From: Sulfurimonas sp.
GTDB lineage: Bacteria > Campylobacterota > Campylobacteria > Campylobacterales > Sulfurimonadaceae
NCBI GenBank assembly: GCA_021161305.1
Contig: JAGHAW010000220.1
Span: 1-8,124, forward strand
Reading direction: 5' to 3'
Length of the DNA: 8,124 nt
Shown here one piece after another: positions 1 to 6,384 of this stretch. The position numbers and the translations under genes were made by a program. Position 1 is the stretch's first letter, and every line of letters begins with the position of its first letter. The notes beneath the pieces are model-generated. The model saw only the letters and a program-made list of their open reading frames with translations. It had not been told where the DNA came from and did no database searches.

Positions 1-10
1 CTATTATATG

Positions 11-92
11 TTTGGCAGGACTAAAGTCCTACATCCAAAAAAGAAATTCTAGTTCTTTCACAGCCTCAAAGCAAGGGAACTAGGTAAGAATT
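11..92. repeat. Two nested inverted repeats, REP-like intergenic element
   Basis: The first palindrome has an inner stem AGGACT (17-22) / AGTCCT (25-30) around AA and an outer stem TTTGG (11-15) / CCAAA (35-39), with an asymmetric internal loop. The second has stem CTAGTTC (49-55) / GAACTAG (77-83), an inner CTTT (55-58) / AAAG (68-71), and flanking AATTC (45-49) / GAATT (88-92). On the minus strand the first palindrome is preceded by GTAG, the tetranucleotide typical of REP sequences mobilised by RAYT (TnpA-REP) transposases. No gene lies here. The symmetry is directly visible; the REP identity is inferred, because only one copy is in the window. Confidence 0.45.
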
Positions 93-119
93 AGAAAATA
101 AAATAAGTGAGAATATATA

Positions 120-1001
120 ATGATGACATTTAGCAAGATGCTACTAAAACTACAAGAATTTTGGATGGAACAAGGGTGTAATATCTTACAGCCTTACGAT
201 ATACCATCAGGTGCAGGAACATTTCATCCAGCTACTTTTTTACGCTCTCTTGATTCTCAGCCTTGGTCTGTTGCTTATGTAGCACCGTCTCGCCGTCCGA
301 CAGATGGAAGATATGGAGAGAATCCTAACCGTTTGGGAAGTTACTATCAGTTTCAAGCACTTATAAAACCATCACCTGACAATATTCAAGAACTCTATCT
401 GAAATCTTTGGAGTATCTTGGACTTGATGTTTCACAACACGACATTCGTTTTGTAGAAGATAACTGGGAATCGCCAACACTTGGTGCATGGGGTCTTGGT
501 TGGGAAGTTTGGCTTAATGGTATGGAAGTAACTCAGTTTACATATTTTCAACAAGTGGGTGGTATAGAGTGTAATCCCGTGGCAGTTGAGATAACTTATG
601 GAACAGAGAGATTGGCTATGTATCTTCAAGGTGTTGATAACATTTTTGATATAGTTTGGGGTGAAAATGAACATGGAAAAACTTACTACAGAGATGTGCA
701 TAAAGAGAGTGAGATTCAATTTTCCAAATACAACTTTGAAGTAGCAGATACAGATATGCTCTTTGCAGATTTCAGTGCAAAAAGTGAAGAGTGTTTAAAA
801 ACCTTAGAAGCAGGTTTACCACTACCGGCGTATGACCTCTGTATGATGGCTTCAAACACTTTTAATGTCTTAGATGCAAGAAAAGCTATAAGCCAAACAG
901 AGAGACAAAACTACATACTTAAAATCCGTGAACTATCAAAAGGGTGTGCAGAGTTGTATAAATCTCAAGAAGCAGATAGATTAGAGAGACTAAAAGCGTA
1001 A
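120..1001 (+). CDS. glyQ: Glycyl-tRNA synthetase alpha subunit
   Basis: This is the catalytic chain of the bacterial alpha2-beta2 glycyl-tRNA synthetase (EC 6.1.1.14), a cytoplasmic class II enzyme that activates glycine and charges tRNA-Gly together with GlyS. At 293 residues it has the normal family length. Visible hallmarks are [14 protein letters not shown] (31-44), class II motif 2 around [15 protein letters not shown] (57-71), the block [19 protein letters not shown] (114-132) and motif 3 [14 protein letters not shown] (158-171). Two adjacent ATGs occur (120 and 123). Campylobacter and Helicobacter homologues begin MTFS or similar, so 123 may be the true start. The Shine-Dalgarno is weak (GTGAG near 107-111). 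glyS is not adjacent, which as far as I recall is also the case in Helicobacter pylori, unlike the glyQS pair of E. coli. An intrinsic terminator follows the stop, so the gene probably ends its transcript. The upstream palindromes suggest it also begins one. Confidence 0.97.
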   Translation: MMTFSKMLLKLQEFWMEQGCNILQPYDIPSGAGTFHPATFLRSLDSQPWSVAYVAPSRRPTDGRYGENPNRLGSYYQFQALIKPSPDNIQELYLKSLEYLGLDVSQHDIRFVEDNWESPTLGAWGLGWEVWLNGMEVTQFTYFQQVGGIECNPVAVEITYGTERLAMYLQGVDNIFDIVWGENEHGKTYYRDVHKESEIQFSKYNFEVADTDMLFADFSAKSEECLKTLEAGLPLPAYDLCMMASNTFNVLDARKAISQTERQNYILKIRELSKGCAELYKSQEADRLERLKA

Positions 1002-1005
1002 AAGT

Positions 1006-1027
1006 ATGGCAATTTGTCATGTTTTTT
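1006..1027 (+). terminator. Intrinsic terminator of glyQ
   Basis: The stem ATGGCA (1006-1011) / TGTCAT (1015-1020) has one G-U pair and an ATT loop, and is followed by G and six Ts (1022-1027). It begins 4 bases after the glyQ stop. The stem is short and AT-rich, so termination may be partial. The T-rich tracts here also lie upstream of the candidate promoter for the next transcript. Confidence 0.55.
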
Positions 1028-1054
1028 AGTTTTTTACAAAAGTTGTACTAAAAT
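1022..1054 (+). promoter_or_regulatory. Candidate promoter of the small toxin-like mRNA
   Basis: A TAAAAT box at 1049-1054 is preceded by T-runs at 1022-1027 and 1030-1035. Phased T-rich tracts in place of a strong -35 are typical of Campylobacterota sigma-70 promoters. It would start an RNA near 1060-1062, giving a leader of about 80 nt before the ATG at 1140. An alternative -10 is TATGAT at 1074-1079. No -35 consensus is visible. Confidence 0.35.
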
Positions 1055-1139
1055 TGGATTGTCAGTTGGCGATTATGATTGTTCGAGCGTATTGTGAGGT
1101 GAAAGGTGGGACAGGGTCAGCCTTTAACAAGGAGTAACA

Positions 1140-1199
1140 ATGCGACTCTCATTCGTAATTGTTATAATCTTAGTTCTCTTAGAGTTAAGATTGTATTAA
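1140..1199 (+). CDS. Ibs-like 19-residue hydrophobic toxin candidate (type I TA)
   Basis: The ORF encodes MRLSFVIVIILVLLELRLY, one predicted membrane-spanning stretch (about residues 3-15) with an Arg near each end and a terminal Tyr. From memory, E. coli IbsC is MMRLVIILIVLLLISFSAY, of the same 19-residue length, with the same MRL start, Val/Ile/Leu core and final Tyr. Ibs peptides insert in the inner membrane and depolarise it when not repressed by the antisense Sib RNA. The ATG follows AAGGAG (1129-1134) by 5 bases, the strongest Shine-Dalgarno in the window. The leader is long (about 80 nt), and an antisense promoter faces the ORF from 1245-1250, the layout expected of an ibs/sib locus. 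A peptide this short and simple can resemble Ibs by chance or convergence. It could instead be another small membrane peptide or a leader peptide for the helicase gene downstream. The call rests on the combination of peptide, Shine-Dalgarno, antisense promoter and hairpin. Confidence 0.6.
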   Translation: MRLSFVIVIILVLLELRLY

Positions 1200-1206
1200 A
1201 AGCATC

Positions 1207-1226
1207 TAGGGAGCAATAACTCCCTA
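1207..1226. other. Perfect 7-bp hairpin just downstream of the toxin-like ORF
   Basis: TAGGGAG (1207-1213) and CTCCCTA (1220-1226) are perfect reverse complements around CAATAA. In the plus transcript it lies 7 bases after the stop and could protect or help form the 3' end, although only TTTG follows. In the minus transcript it forms the 5' stem-loop of the antisense candidate, with loop TTATTG. Confidence 0.6.
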
Positions 1227-1244
1227 TTTGTCCCAACTGCTGAA

Positions 1245-1273
1245 ATTATAACATATTTTTAAGACAACAAAAA
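1245..1273 (-). promoter_or_regulatory. Antisense promoter with consensus -10
   Basis: Read on the minus strand, TATAAT lies at 1250-1245, a full match to the sigma-70 -10 box. At a 17-base spacing the -35 position (1273-1268) reads TTTTTG, a poor match; TTGTTG at 1270-1265 has a 14-base spacing. A start near 1238 is predicted. The plus strand of the same spot reads TATAAC (1247-1252), so the element could also fire toward the helicase gene. Confidence 0.5.
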
Positions 1274-1285
1274 TAGGAAACAATT

Positions 1286-3523
1286 TTGAATGAAACTCTC
1301 ATAGGTCAAATCGATAAAATTTTATTTGAAGATGAGGGCTTTTTTATAGCAGTTTTAAAAACTGAAGAGAAGATAAGTGGCACTTATCTAGAGAGCGATG
1401 TTAAAAATATAAAAGGTTCTGCTGTAACTCTTAATGGAGAGTGGCAAGAACATAAGAAGTATGGTAAATCGTTTAAATTTACCTCCATTAAGGTAAATCA
1501 AAATCAACTCTTTTTCTTTTTGAACAAAATTGTAAAAGGCTTTACAAAAAAGCTTTCTTCCGAACTTATAGAGCAGTTTGGAGCAGATGAACTTGTAAAG
1601 ATTTTAGATAACGATATAGAGAGACTCTTAGAATTTAAGGGTATAAAAGAGAAGCGACTTAAGAAAATACAAATCTCATGGAAAAAGTTTCGTTCTATGA
1701 GAAAACTTGGAGAGTTTCTAGCTCCTTATGATGTATCTGCGATTCTCTTAACTACGATAGCTACTGCTATGAAAGATGTTGATGAGCCTTGTACAAAGAT
1801 AAAAAATAATCCCTATATTTTAACTTCTATAAATTCTATAGGTTTTAAGAGAGCTGATGAGTTGGCACTTAAAATGGGTGTTGCTAAAGATAATGAGGGT
1901 CGTATAAGTTCTGCTATGGATTATGTGCTTCTGAATTATTGTGAATCTCAAGGCAATAGTTGCATCTCAAAAGAGGTGCTTTTTTGTGGGCTTGATGAAT
2001 TGTTGTCTTTTAGTGATAAGAATCATCTTTATGAATCAGCACTTATCGAGAGAGTTGCAGAGCAGAGTATTGTAATTATGAAAAACGATAGAGTCTCACC
2101 AGCAAGACTCTATGATGCAGAAAAGTTTCTCTATGATACGATTAAAACAAGGGCAAAGCTTGATAGTGGTGGTTTTGTTAAAGATATTGATGCTTTTTTA
2201 GCAAAAAGTGATTTGAAACTTGGTGAGCAACAAAAAGAGGCGGTTGAGAGGATAAATAGTGGAGCATCTATACTCTTTTTAGTCGGTTATGCAGGAACAG
2301 GAAAGAGTACAACTTCAAAAACTATACTTGATTTATTAAATACCAGATATGAAAAAAAAGAGATTATAACTTGTGCTTTGAGTGGTATAGCTTCTCAAAG
2401 AATTGCAGATACAACAGGTTATGAGAGTGCGACTATACAGTCACTTTTGGTAAAGTATGAAAAGAGCGATGCCTTCCCTTACTCTGTTGTATTGATAGAT
2501 GAAGCTTCTATGATTAACTCTTCACTATTTGCAAAATTTTTAGCAAAGATTAGTAAGAAGGCTATCTTGATTATCGTTGGAGATGATGCACAACTTCCAC
2601 CTATCGGTGCCGGAAATATTTTGAGTGATGTTTTAACCTTGGAGTTGGCACCGATAGTTAAACTTACAAAGATTTATCGTCAAAGTGAAGATCAAGCCAT
2701 AACACTTATAGCAAATGATATACGAAAGGGTCAAGTACCAGAGTATAGAAAAAAGTATGATGATTTTGAGTTTGTAGATGTGAGTATGCAAAATTACTAC
2801 GCCATGAGAAATAGTTTATCTAATGATGAGTTAAAAGAGATGAGAGAGCAAAACTCTCAACAAATCATAGCTGAGATTCTTCATCGTGTAGTAGAATCTA
2901 TAGAAAAAGCAAGATATAGACTAAATAATAAGCAGATAAAAGAGTATCTAAACTACTTTCAAGTTATAACACCTATGAAAGGCGGGACTTTAGGTACGAT
3001 AAATTTAAATAAAATCTTACAAGAGTATTTTAATCCAAATCCTAAAAAGTGTGTCAAAAAAGGTGGAGTAGAGTTTAGGCTTATGGATAAAGTAGTTCAT
3101 ATAAAAAATGAAAATATGACTTCTTGGAGTGCTGATGGTTTTAAGACGGGTGAAGATTCTAATCAAAGAAGAATATTTAATGGAATGAGTGGACTTCTTT
3201 TCAAGATAGATGAAGATGAGGAACAGGTTTTTGTCTTTTATCCAAATGAGGATGTAGTGGTTGTTTATGAGTATGAGGAGTTAAAGTTATATCTAATGCT
3301 CTCGTATGCCCTTACGATTCATAAAGTGCAAGGTATGGAGTATGATATAGTTGTTATTCCAATGACATTTTCTCATTTTATTATGCACAATACAAAGCTA
3401 ATCTATACGGCAATTACAAGAGCAAAACGAAAGTGTATTTTAGTTGGTGAGGGTGCTGCATTTGAGAGTGGATGTAAAAAGTTTGAAGCAACACGCAGAG
3501 ATACGGTTCTTTTAGAACTTTAA
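1286..3523 (+). CDS. recD2: RecD2-type SF1B DNA helicase
   Basis: This is an ATP-dependent 5'-3' DNA helicase of the RecD2 (stand-alone RecD-like) type, which acts outside a RecBCD complex in DNA repair and replication-fork maintenance. At 745 residues it is full length. It starts with the RecD2 OB-type region (about 1-75, including GEWQEHKKYGKSFKF at 51-65), then a helix-hairpin-helix region (about 75-215). The motor follows: Q motif near LGEQQKEAV (312-320), Walker A GYAGTGKST (334-342), Walker B LIDEAS (403-408), motif III GDDAQLPP (432-439), motif IV KIYRQSE (462-468), motif V TIHKVQGMEYD (677-687) and motif VI YTAITRAKRK (707-716). The start is TTG at 1286, placed by AGGAAA (1275-1280). 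The nearby ATG at 1290 is out of frame and stops after four codons. It is followed 9 bases later by the SDR gene, so the two are probably cotranscribed. Confidence 0.93.
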   Translation: MNETLIGQIDKILFEDEGFFIAVLKTEEKISGTYLESDVKNIKGSAVTLNGEWQEHKKYGKSFKFTSIKVNQNQLFFFLNKIVKGFTKKLSSELIEQFGADELVKILDNDIERLLEFKGIKEKRLKKIQISWKKFRSMRKLGEFLAPYDVSAILLTTIATAMKDVDEPCTKIKNNPYILTSINSIGFKRADELALKMGVAKDNEGRISSAMDYVLLNYCESQGNSCISKEVLFCGLDELLSFSDKNHLYESALIERVAEQSIVIMKNDRVSPARLYDAEKFLYDTIKTRAKLDSGGFVKDIDAFLAKSDLKLGEQQKEAVERINSGASILFLVGYAGTGKSTTSKTILDLLNTRYEKKEIITCALSGIASQRIADTTGYESATIQSLLVKYEKSDAFPYSVVLIDEASMINSSLFAKFLAKISKKAILIIVGDDAQLPPIGAGNILSDVLTLELAPIVKLTKIYRQSEDQAITLIANDIRKGQVPEYRKKYDDFEFVDVSMQNYYAMRNSLSNDELKEMREQNSQQIIAEILHRVVESIEKARYRLNNKQIKEYLNYFQVITPMKGGTLGTINLNKILQEYFNPNPKKCVKKGGVEFRLMDKVVHIKNENMTSWSADGFKTGEDSNQRRIFNGMSGLLFKIDEDEEQVFVFYPNEDVVVVYEYEELKLYLMLSYALTIHKVQGMEYDIVVIPMTFSHFIMHNTKLIYTAITRAKRKCILVGEGAAFESGCKKFEATRRDTVLLEL

Positions 3524-3532
3524 AGGATATTT

Positions 3533-4402
3533 ATGTCAGGATTTAAGATTAAGATAGCTATTGTTGGTATTAGTGGCATGATTGGTCAAAAGCTAAAAAA
3601 ATATTTTGAAGATAAAAAATATGATGTTGTCGGCGTAAAAATAAGAGATAACACAGATATAGAGGATCTTGTAAAAGATTTGGAACACTGTGATGTAGTT
3701 ATAAATCTAAGTGGAGCTACAATACTATCAAGATGGAGTAAATCATATAAGAAAACTCTCTATTCAAGTAGAATAGAGACTACAAAAAAGCTTGTTTTTG
3801 CTATGAAGAGATGCAGTGACAAAGCAAAATTACTTCTAAGTGCAAGTGCTGTCGGTATATACGATTCACAAAATTCTCATAATGAAGATTCTTTAGAATT
3901 TGCAGATGATTTTTTATCACAAATATGTAGAGACTGGGAAGCAGAAGCACTAAAAGCTAATCAATTTGGTGTTAGAGTTGTCACTATGAGACTTGGCGTT
4001 GTTTATGCCAAAGAGGGTGGAGCCATGCAAAAGATGCTACCACCTTTTAGATTTGGTTTAGGTGGAGCTATCGGACAAGGAGAGCAGATTATATCTTGGA
4101 TACATATAGATGATTTAATACGGGCAGTTGATTTTATCATTAAAAATCCAGATATATCTGGCAGTGTAAACTTTTCTTCGCCAGAATCACTCTCAAATTT
4201 AGAGCAGACAAAAATTATGGGAGAGGTTTTAAATCGTCCTACAATCTTTACTATACCACCTTTTATATTGAAACTGATTTTTGGGGAGGGTGCTTGTGTA
4301 ATGTTGGATTCTAAAGATGTTTATCCAAAAAAACTGCTTGAGAACGGTTATAAATTTCTATTTTCAGATTTTAAGAGTGCATTTAAAGATATAGTAAAGT
4401 AA
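3533..4402 (+). CDS. TIGR01777-family extended SDR (YfcH-like) oxidoreductase/epimerase
   Basis: This is an NAD(P)-binding Rossmann protein of the atypical extended SDR group typified by E. coli YfcH. The physiological substrate of this family is not established. Visible features are the dinucleotide loop GISGMIG (12-18), VINLSGATI (56-64), the SASAVGIY strand and Tyr (103-110), MRLGVVYAKEGGAMQKMLPP (152-171), the family signature SWIHIDDL (188-195) and a C-terminal DUF1731-like segment (about 240-287) ending in the typical YPKKLLENGYKF. At 289 residues its length is normal. AAGGA (3523-3527) lies 5 bases before the ATG and overlaps the helicase stop, indicating translational proximity in one operon. 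Some relatives are annotated as cell-division inhibitor-like on weak grounds, which I do not adopt. Its own stop codon lies inside the stem of a following hairpin. Confidence 0.88.
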   Translation: MSGFKIKIAIVGISGMIGQKLKKYFEDKKYDVVGVKIRDNTDIEDLVKDLEHCDVVINLSGATILSRWSKSYKKTLYSSRIETTKKLVFAMKRCSDKAKLLLSASAVGIYDSQNSHNEDSLEFADDFLSQICRDWEAEALKANQFGVRVVTMRLGVVYAKEGGAMQKMLPPFRFGLGGAIGQGEQIISWIHIDDLIRAVDFIIKNPDISGSVNFSSPESLSNLEQTKIMGEVLNRPTIFTIPPFILKLIFGEGACVMLDSKDVYPKKLLENGYKFLFSDFKSAFKDIVK

Positions 4403-4424
4403 CACGGTATTAATCGTGTTACTT
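4397..4424. terminator. Perfect 10-bp hairpin between convergent genes, possible bidirectional terminator
   Basis: AAGTAACACG (4397-4406) and CGTGTTACTT (4415-4424) pair perfectly around an 8-base loop. The element lies between the stops of the SDR gene and the porin gene and includes the SDR stop codon. Neither side has a good T-run (AAGTCGTG on plus; TACTATATC on minus), so it is not a textbook intrinsic terminator, though the position suits a shared 3' end. Confidence 0.5.
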
Positions 4425-4436
4425 AAGTCGTGAATA

Positions 4437-5915
4437 TTAAAAGAGGTAGTTTAACTCAAAACGGTATTCATTGTATGAGACATCTGATTTATAAGTATTG
4501 TCTGATTTTAGTATAGAGTTATCTGCACTTACAAAACCAAGTCTGACTTTAGCTTCTAAATTTTTAGTGATGTTTTGTTGCATCTCTATTTGCAATACAT
4601 TCGAATCTGCTTGAATCTCATCTTTTTTATCATCAAAATCCTGTATAGCGTAACGGGACATTATTGTAAATCCGGGGACTAAACCATTTTCGCCAAACTC
4701 ATAACCGACTCTTAGCATATATACCTTGGTATTTGCCCTCCAGTTATACTGAGCCAATGCACGAGTAAATCCACCAGTTGGAAATCCACGCCAAGGTGTC
4801 ACAAAGTCTGCTTCATCAGCAATTTGTGAGTAACCAAAACGAGCCAAAAAGCCTTTGTTTTTTACATCTACTCTTAGTGCCAAAAGATTAGTGTCTAAAG
4901 AGTTAGGGTCTTTATATCCTACCGTACTCTTAGCACTAAGATTTGCTACTGAAGTTGATGAGTTGAGATGATCAAACTGTTGCATATATCTAACACCCGG
5001 TACTACTTTCCAATCGCCACTAGCAGGAATGGTGTAGTGAGCTTCAAGTGCCAAGTTACTGAGTACATCCGGAACATAAGCATAACTTATGTCTGCTTTT
5101 AAATTTTTTATAGATTTGTTTGAAATAGAGATGATTGATAGAGAGTTATTATCACCGATTTTAGCGACAGTTAGATTTTTATTTATGCCAGAATCATCAT
5201 TTTCACTCCAATTTTCATGAACATCGGTTGTGATGTCATCTTTTTTGTAAGCTATTATGTCATGGCTTGCGGTATGGTCACGAAGTTTCTGTTTATCTAT
5301 GTATGCCAGTTTAATAGTTGTTTTTTCGATATCTTTGATGGTGGCAGTTATAGCGTCAAAAGTGTTTGGAATCATCTTAGTATCATTTGATTTTGTAAAA
5401 ACAGATTCAAAGAGTTGACGACCACCGATAAAAGATGTTTTACCTATATCATATTGCAAATAGGCTTGAGCTAAAACTGTCATGCCGTAATTACCGGTAG
5501 AATCCGTATCATAACGGCAAAAAGTATCTTTACCTGCTTTTATAATCCCAACATCTGCCACATCTTCATTGAACCAAGTCGGGTTTTGTGAAGTATAGAG
5601 TCCGGCAGTTACACTTATACCAGAGAGAGGGGCTGTTTTATAGATAAAGCTACCACCAATTCCCATAGCTCTATGATCCACTTTCGTAGCACTATTGTCT
5701 CTCCAATCATACATAAGCATATTGGTTCTCAATCTTCCGTAAAAGACACCTTCCAAAAATGCTTCTGATAAAACATTCACAGACTCAGGCAACTTGTTAT
5801 ATTTTACTATTCTGTTGTTTTTTAAAGTTACCTTGTCACTTTTAAGAGTTGCATTTGCGGTTGTTGCCATACCAATAGCAACTATTACAGCTACACCAAT
5901 GTTAAATAATTTCAC
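4437..5915 (-). CDS. OprD-like outer-membrane porin
   Basis: This is a probable beta-barrel channel of the OprD-like porin type found widely in Campylobacterota, located in the outer membrane. The 492-residue precursor has a signal peptide: Lys2, a hydrophobic core (about 4-17) and an ANA cleavage site after residue 22. The mature protein alternates polar and hydrophobic residues in repeated strands (for example SFIYKTAPLSGISVTAGLYT and NTKVYMLRVGYEFGENG) and ends EYRFELNYLF, with the C-terminal Phe used for barrel assembly. The early phrases EGVFYGRLRTNMLMYDW and GGRQLFESVFTKSND recall OprD-family N-termini. The start is GTG (5915-5913), supported by AGGAG (5925-5921) 5 bases upstream. It is transcribed divergently from the parvulin gene and converges on the SDR gene. 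The substrate cannot be read from the sequence; amino acids, small organic acids or general diffusion are all possible. Confidence 0.85.
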   Translation of the reverse strand: MKLFNIGVAVIVAIGMATTANATLKSDKVTLKNNRIVKYNKLPESVNVLSEAFLEGVFYGRLRTNMLMYDWRDNSATKVDHRAMGIGGSFIYKTAPLSGISVTAGLYTSQNPTWFNEDVADVGIIKAGKDTFCRYDTDSTGNYGMTVLAQAYLQYDIGKTSFIGGRQLFESVFTKSNDTKMIPNTFDAITATIKDIEKTTIKLAYIDKQKLRDHTASHDIIAYKKDDITTDVHENWSENDDSGINKNLTVAKIGDNNSLSIISISNKSIKNLKADISYAYVPDVLSNLALEAHYTIPASGDWKVVPGVRYMQQFDHLNSSTSVANLSAKSTVGYKDPNSLDTNLLALRVDVKNKGFLARFGYSQIADEADFVTPWRGFPTGGFTRALAQYNWRANTKVYMLRVGYEFGENGLVPGFTIMSRYAIQDFDDKKDEIQADSNVLQIEMQQNITKNLEAKVRLGFVSADNSILKSDNTYKSDVSYNEYRFELNYLF

Positions 5916-6058
5916 ACCTACTCCTTTACTTCTGTTTTGCTAATTTTAACAAAATTAATCTTAAATTTCATTATGTTTAAAATGATACAACGATATTTCT
6001 AAAAATATTCTTATAAAATATAGTAAAATAACACTCTATTTTTAAATAAGGAAATTTA
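5916..6058. promoter_or_regulatory. Divergent AT-rich promoter region (porin / parvulin)
   Basis: These 143 bases separate the two 5' ends and contain no gene. Toward the porin, CATAAT (minus strand, 5975-5970) is a candidate -10, giving a leader of about 48 nt. It lies in a loose dyad TCATT (5968-5972) / AATGA (5981-5985) that could be an operator. Toward the parvulin, TATAGT (6019-6024) is a candidate -10 with AAGGA (6048-6052) as ribosome-binding site. In such AT-rich DNA, exact boxes are uncertain; the divergent arrangement is solid. Confidence 0.4.
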
Positions 6059-6337
6059 ATGGTTCATGCAGAGGCTAGACATATATTGGTGAAAACAGAG
6101 GATGAGTGTAATGCTTTAAAAACAGAGATAGAAAATGGAGCTTCGTTTGAGAGTGTAGCAAAGGCACACTCAAAGTGTCCTTCTCGTTCTGATGGCGGGG
6201 CTTTAGGCAGATTTCGTCCAGGGCAGATGGTTGATGAGTTTGATGAAGTTGTATTTAACAAAGAGGTGGGTGTTGTTCACGGACCTGTTAAAACTAAATT
6301 TGGTTATCATCTTATAGAAATTACTAGCAGAGGTTAA
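6059..6337 (+). CDS. ppiC: Single-domain parvulin peptidyl-prolyl isomerase (PpiC-like)
   Basis: This is a 92-residue cytoplasmic rotamase that catalyses cis-trans isomerisation of Xaa-Pro bonds. It is nearly the size of E. coli PpiC/Par10 (93 residues) and consists only of the catalytic domain. There is no signal peptide or membrane segment, so it differs from the periplasmic SurA/PrsA/PEB4-type parvulins. Active-site positions are present: His8 in RHILVK, Cys40 in HSKCPS, Met57 and Phe61 in GQMVDEFDEVVF, and Phe81/His84 in KFGYHLIEI. SDGGALGRF (44-52) is the conserved central loop. The ATG at 6059 follows TAAGGA (6047-6052) at a normal distance. It reads in the same direction as aguB, 47 bases downstream, with a strong hairpin in between. 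Confidence 0.93.
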   Translation: MVHAEARHILVKTEDECNALKTEIENGASFESVAKAHSKCPSRSDGGALGRFRPGQMVDEFDEVVFNKEVGVVHGPVKTKFGYHLIEITSRG

Positions 6338-6344
6338 AAGTTTA

Positions 6345-6369
6345 TGGCATGTGAAATTTTCACATGCCA
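6345..6369. other. Perfect 11-bp intercistronic hairpin without a T-run
   Basis: TGGCATGTGAA (6345-6355) and TTCACATGCCA (6359-6369) pair perfectly around ATT. On the plus strand it is followed by AAATAAGG, not Ts, and the aguB Shine-Dalgarno begins about 5 bases later. It could be a weak or factor-assisted terminator of the parvulin gene, an RNA-stabilising or processing element, or a structure affecting aguB translation. Confidence 0.6.
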
Positions 6370-6384
6370 AAATAAGGAATGAGA

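Larger units (their letters stand above)
1102..1238 (-). ncRNA. Candidate Sib-like antisense RNA (antitoxin)
   Basis: A minus-strand transcript starting near 1238 from the TATAAT at 1250-1245 would run through the whole toxin-like ORF and its ribosome-binding site. Its 5' part forms the hairpin TAGGGAG-TTATTG-CTCCCTA (1226-1207). As I recall the enterobacterial Sib RNAs, they begin with a very similar GGGAG...TTGCTCC stem-loop just ahead of the region complementary to ibs, so both structure and placement match. The 3' end is uncertain. I stop at 1102 because a weak hairpin (AAAGG 1102-1106 / CCTTT 1121-1125) lies there, but it lacks a T-run in this direction. Expected role, by analogy: base-pair with the toxin mRNA and block its translation or promote its decay. 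Confidence 0.45.

Noticed and set aside
3..83. Open plus-strand frame through 1-83 as the end of an upstream gene
   Set aside because: It runs straight through both inverted repeats and reads as Ser/Lys-rich sequence with no family resemblance; a palindromic repeat explains it better.
432..719. Minus-strand 95-codon ORF inside glyQ
   Set aside because: It is antisense to highly conserved glyQ codons, has no ribosome-binding site and its product resembles no family; it is a shadow frame.
1102..1125. Hairpin AAAGG...CCTTT as a definite terminator of the antisense RNA
   Set aside because: The stem has an internal mismatch and no T-run follows on the minus strand; it is used only as a provisional 3' limit.
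1290..1304. ATG at 1290 as the helicase start
   Set aside because: It is in another frame and stops after four codons; TTG at 1286 with AGGAAA upstream leads into the conserved N-terminus.
5968..5998. Fur box in the porin/parvulin intergenic region
   Set aside because: Only short AT-rich half-site resemblance (ATGATA, CGATAT); no 19-bp match to a Fur consensus.
6064..6261. Minus-strand 65-codon ORF inside the parvulin gene
   Set aside because: It is a shadow of an unambiguous parvulin with all active-site residues; there is no independent support.
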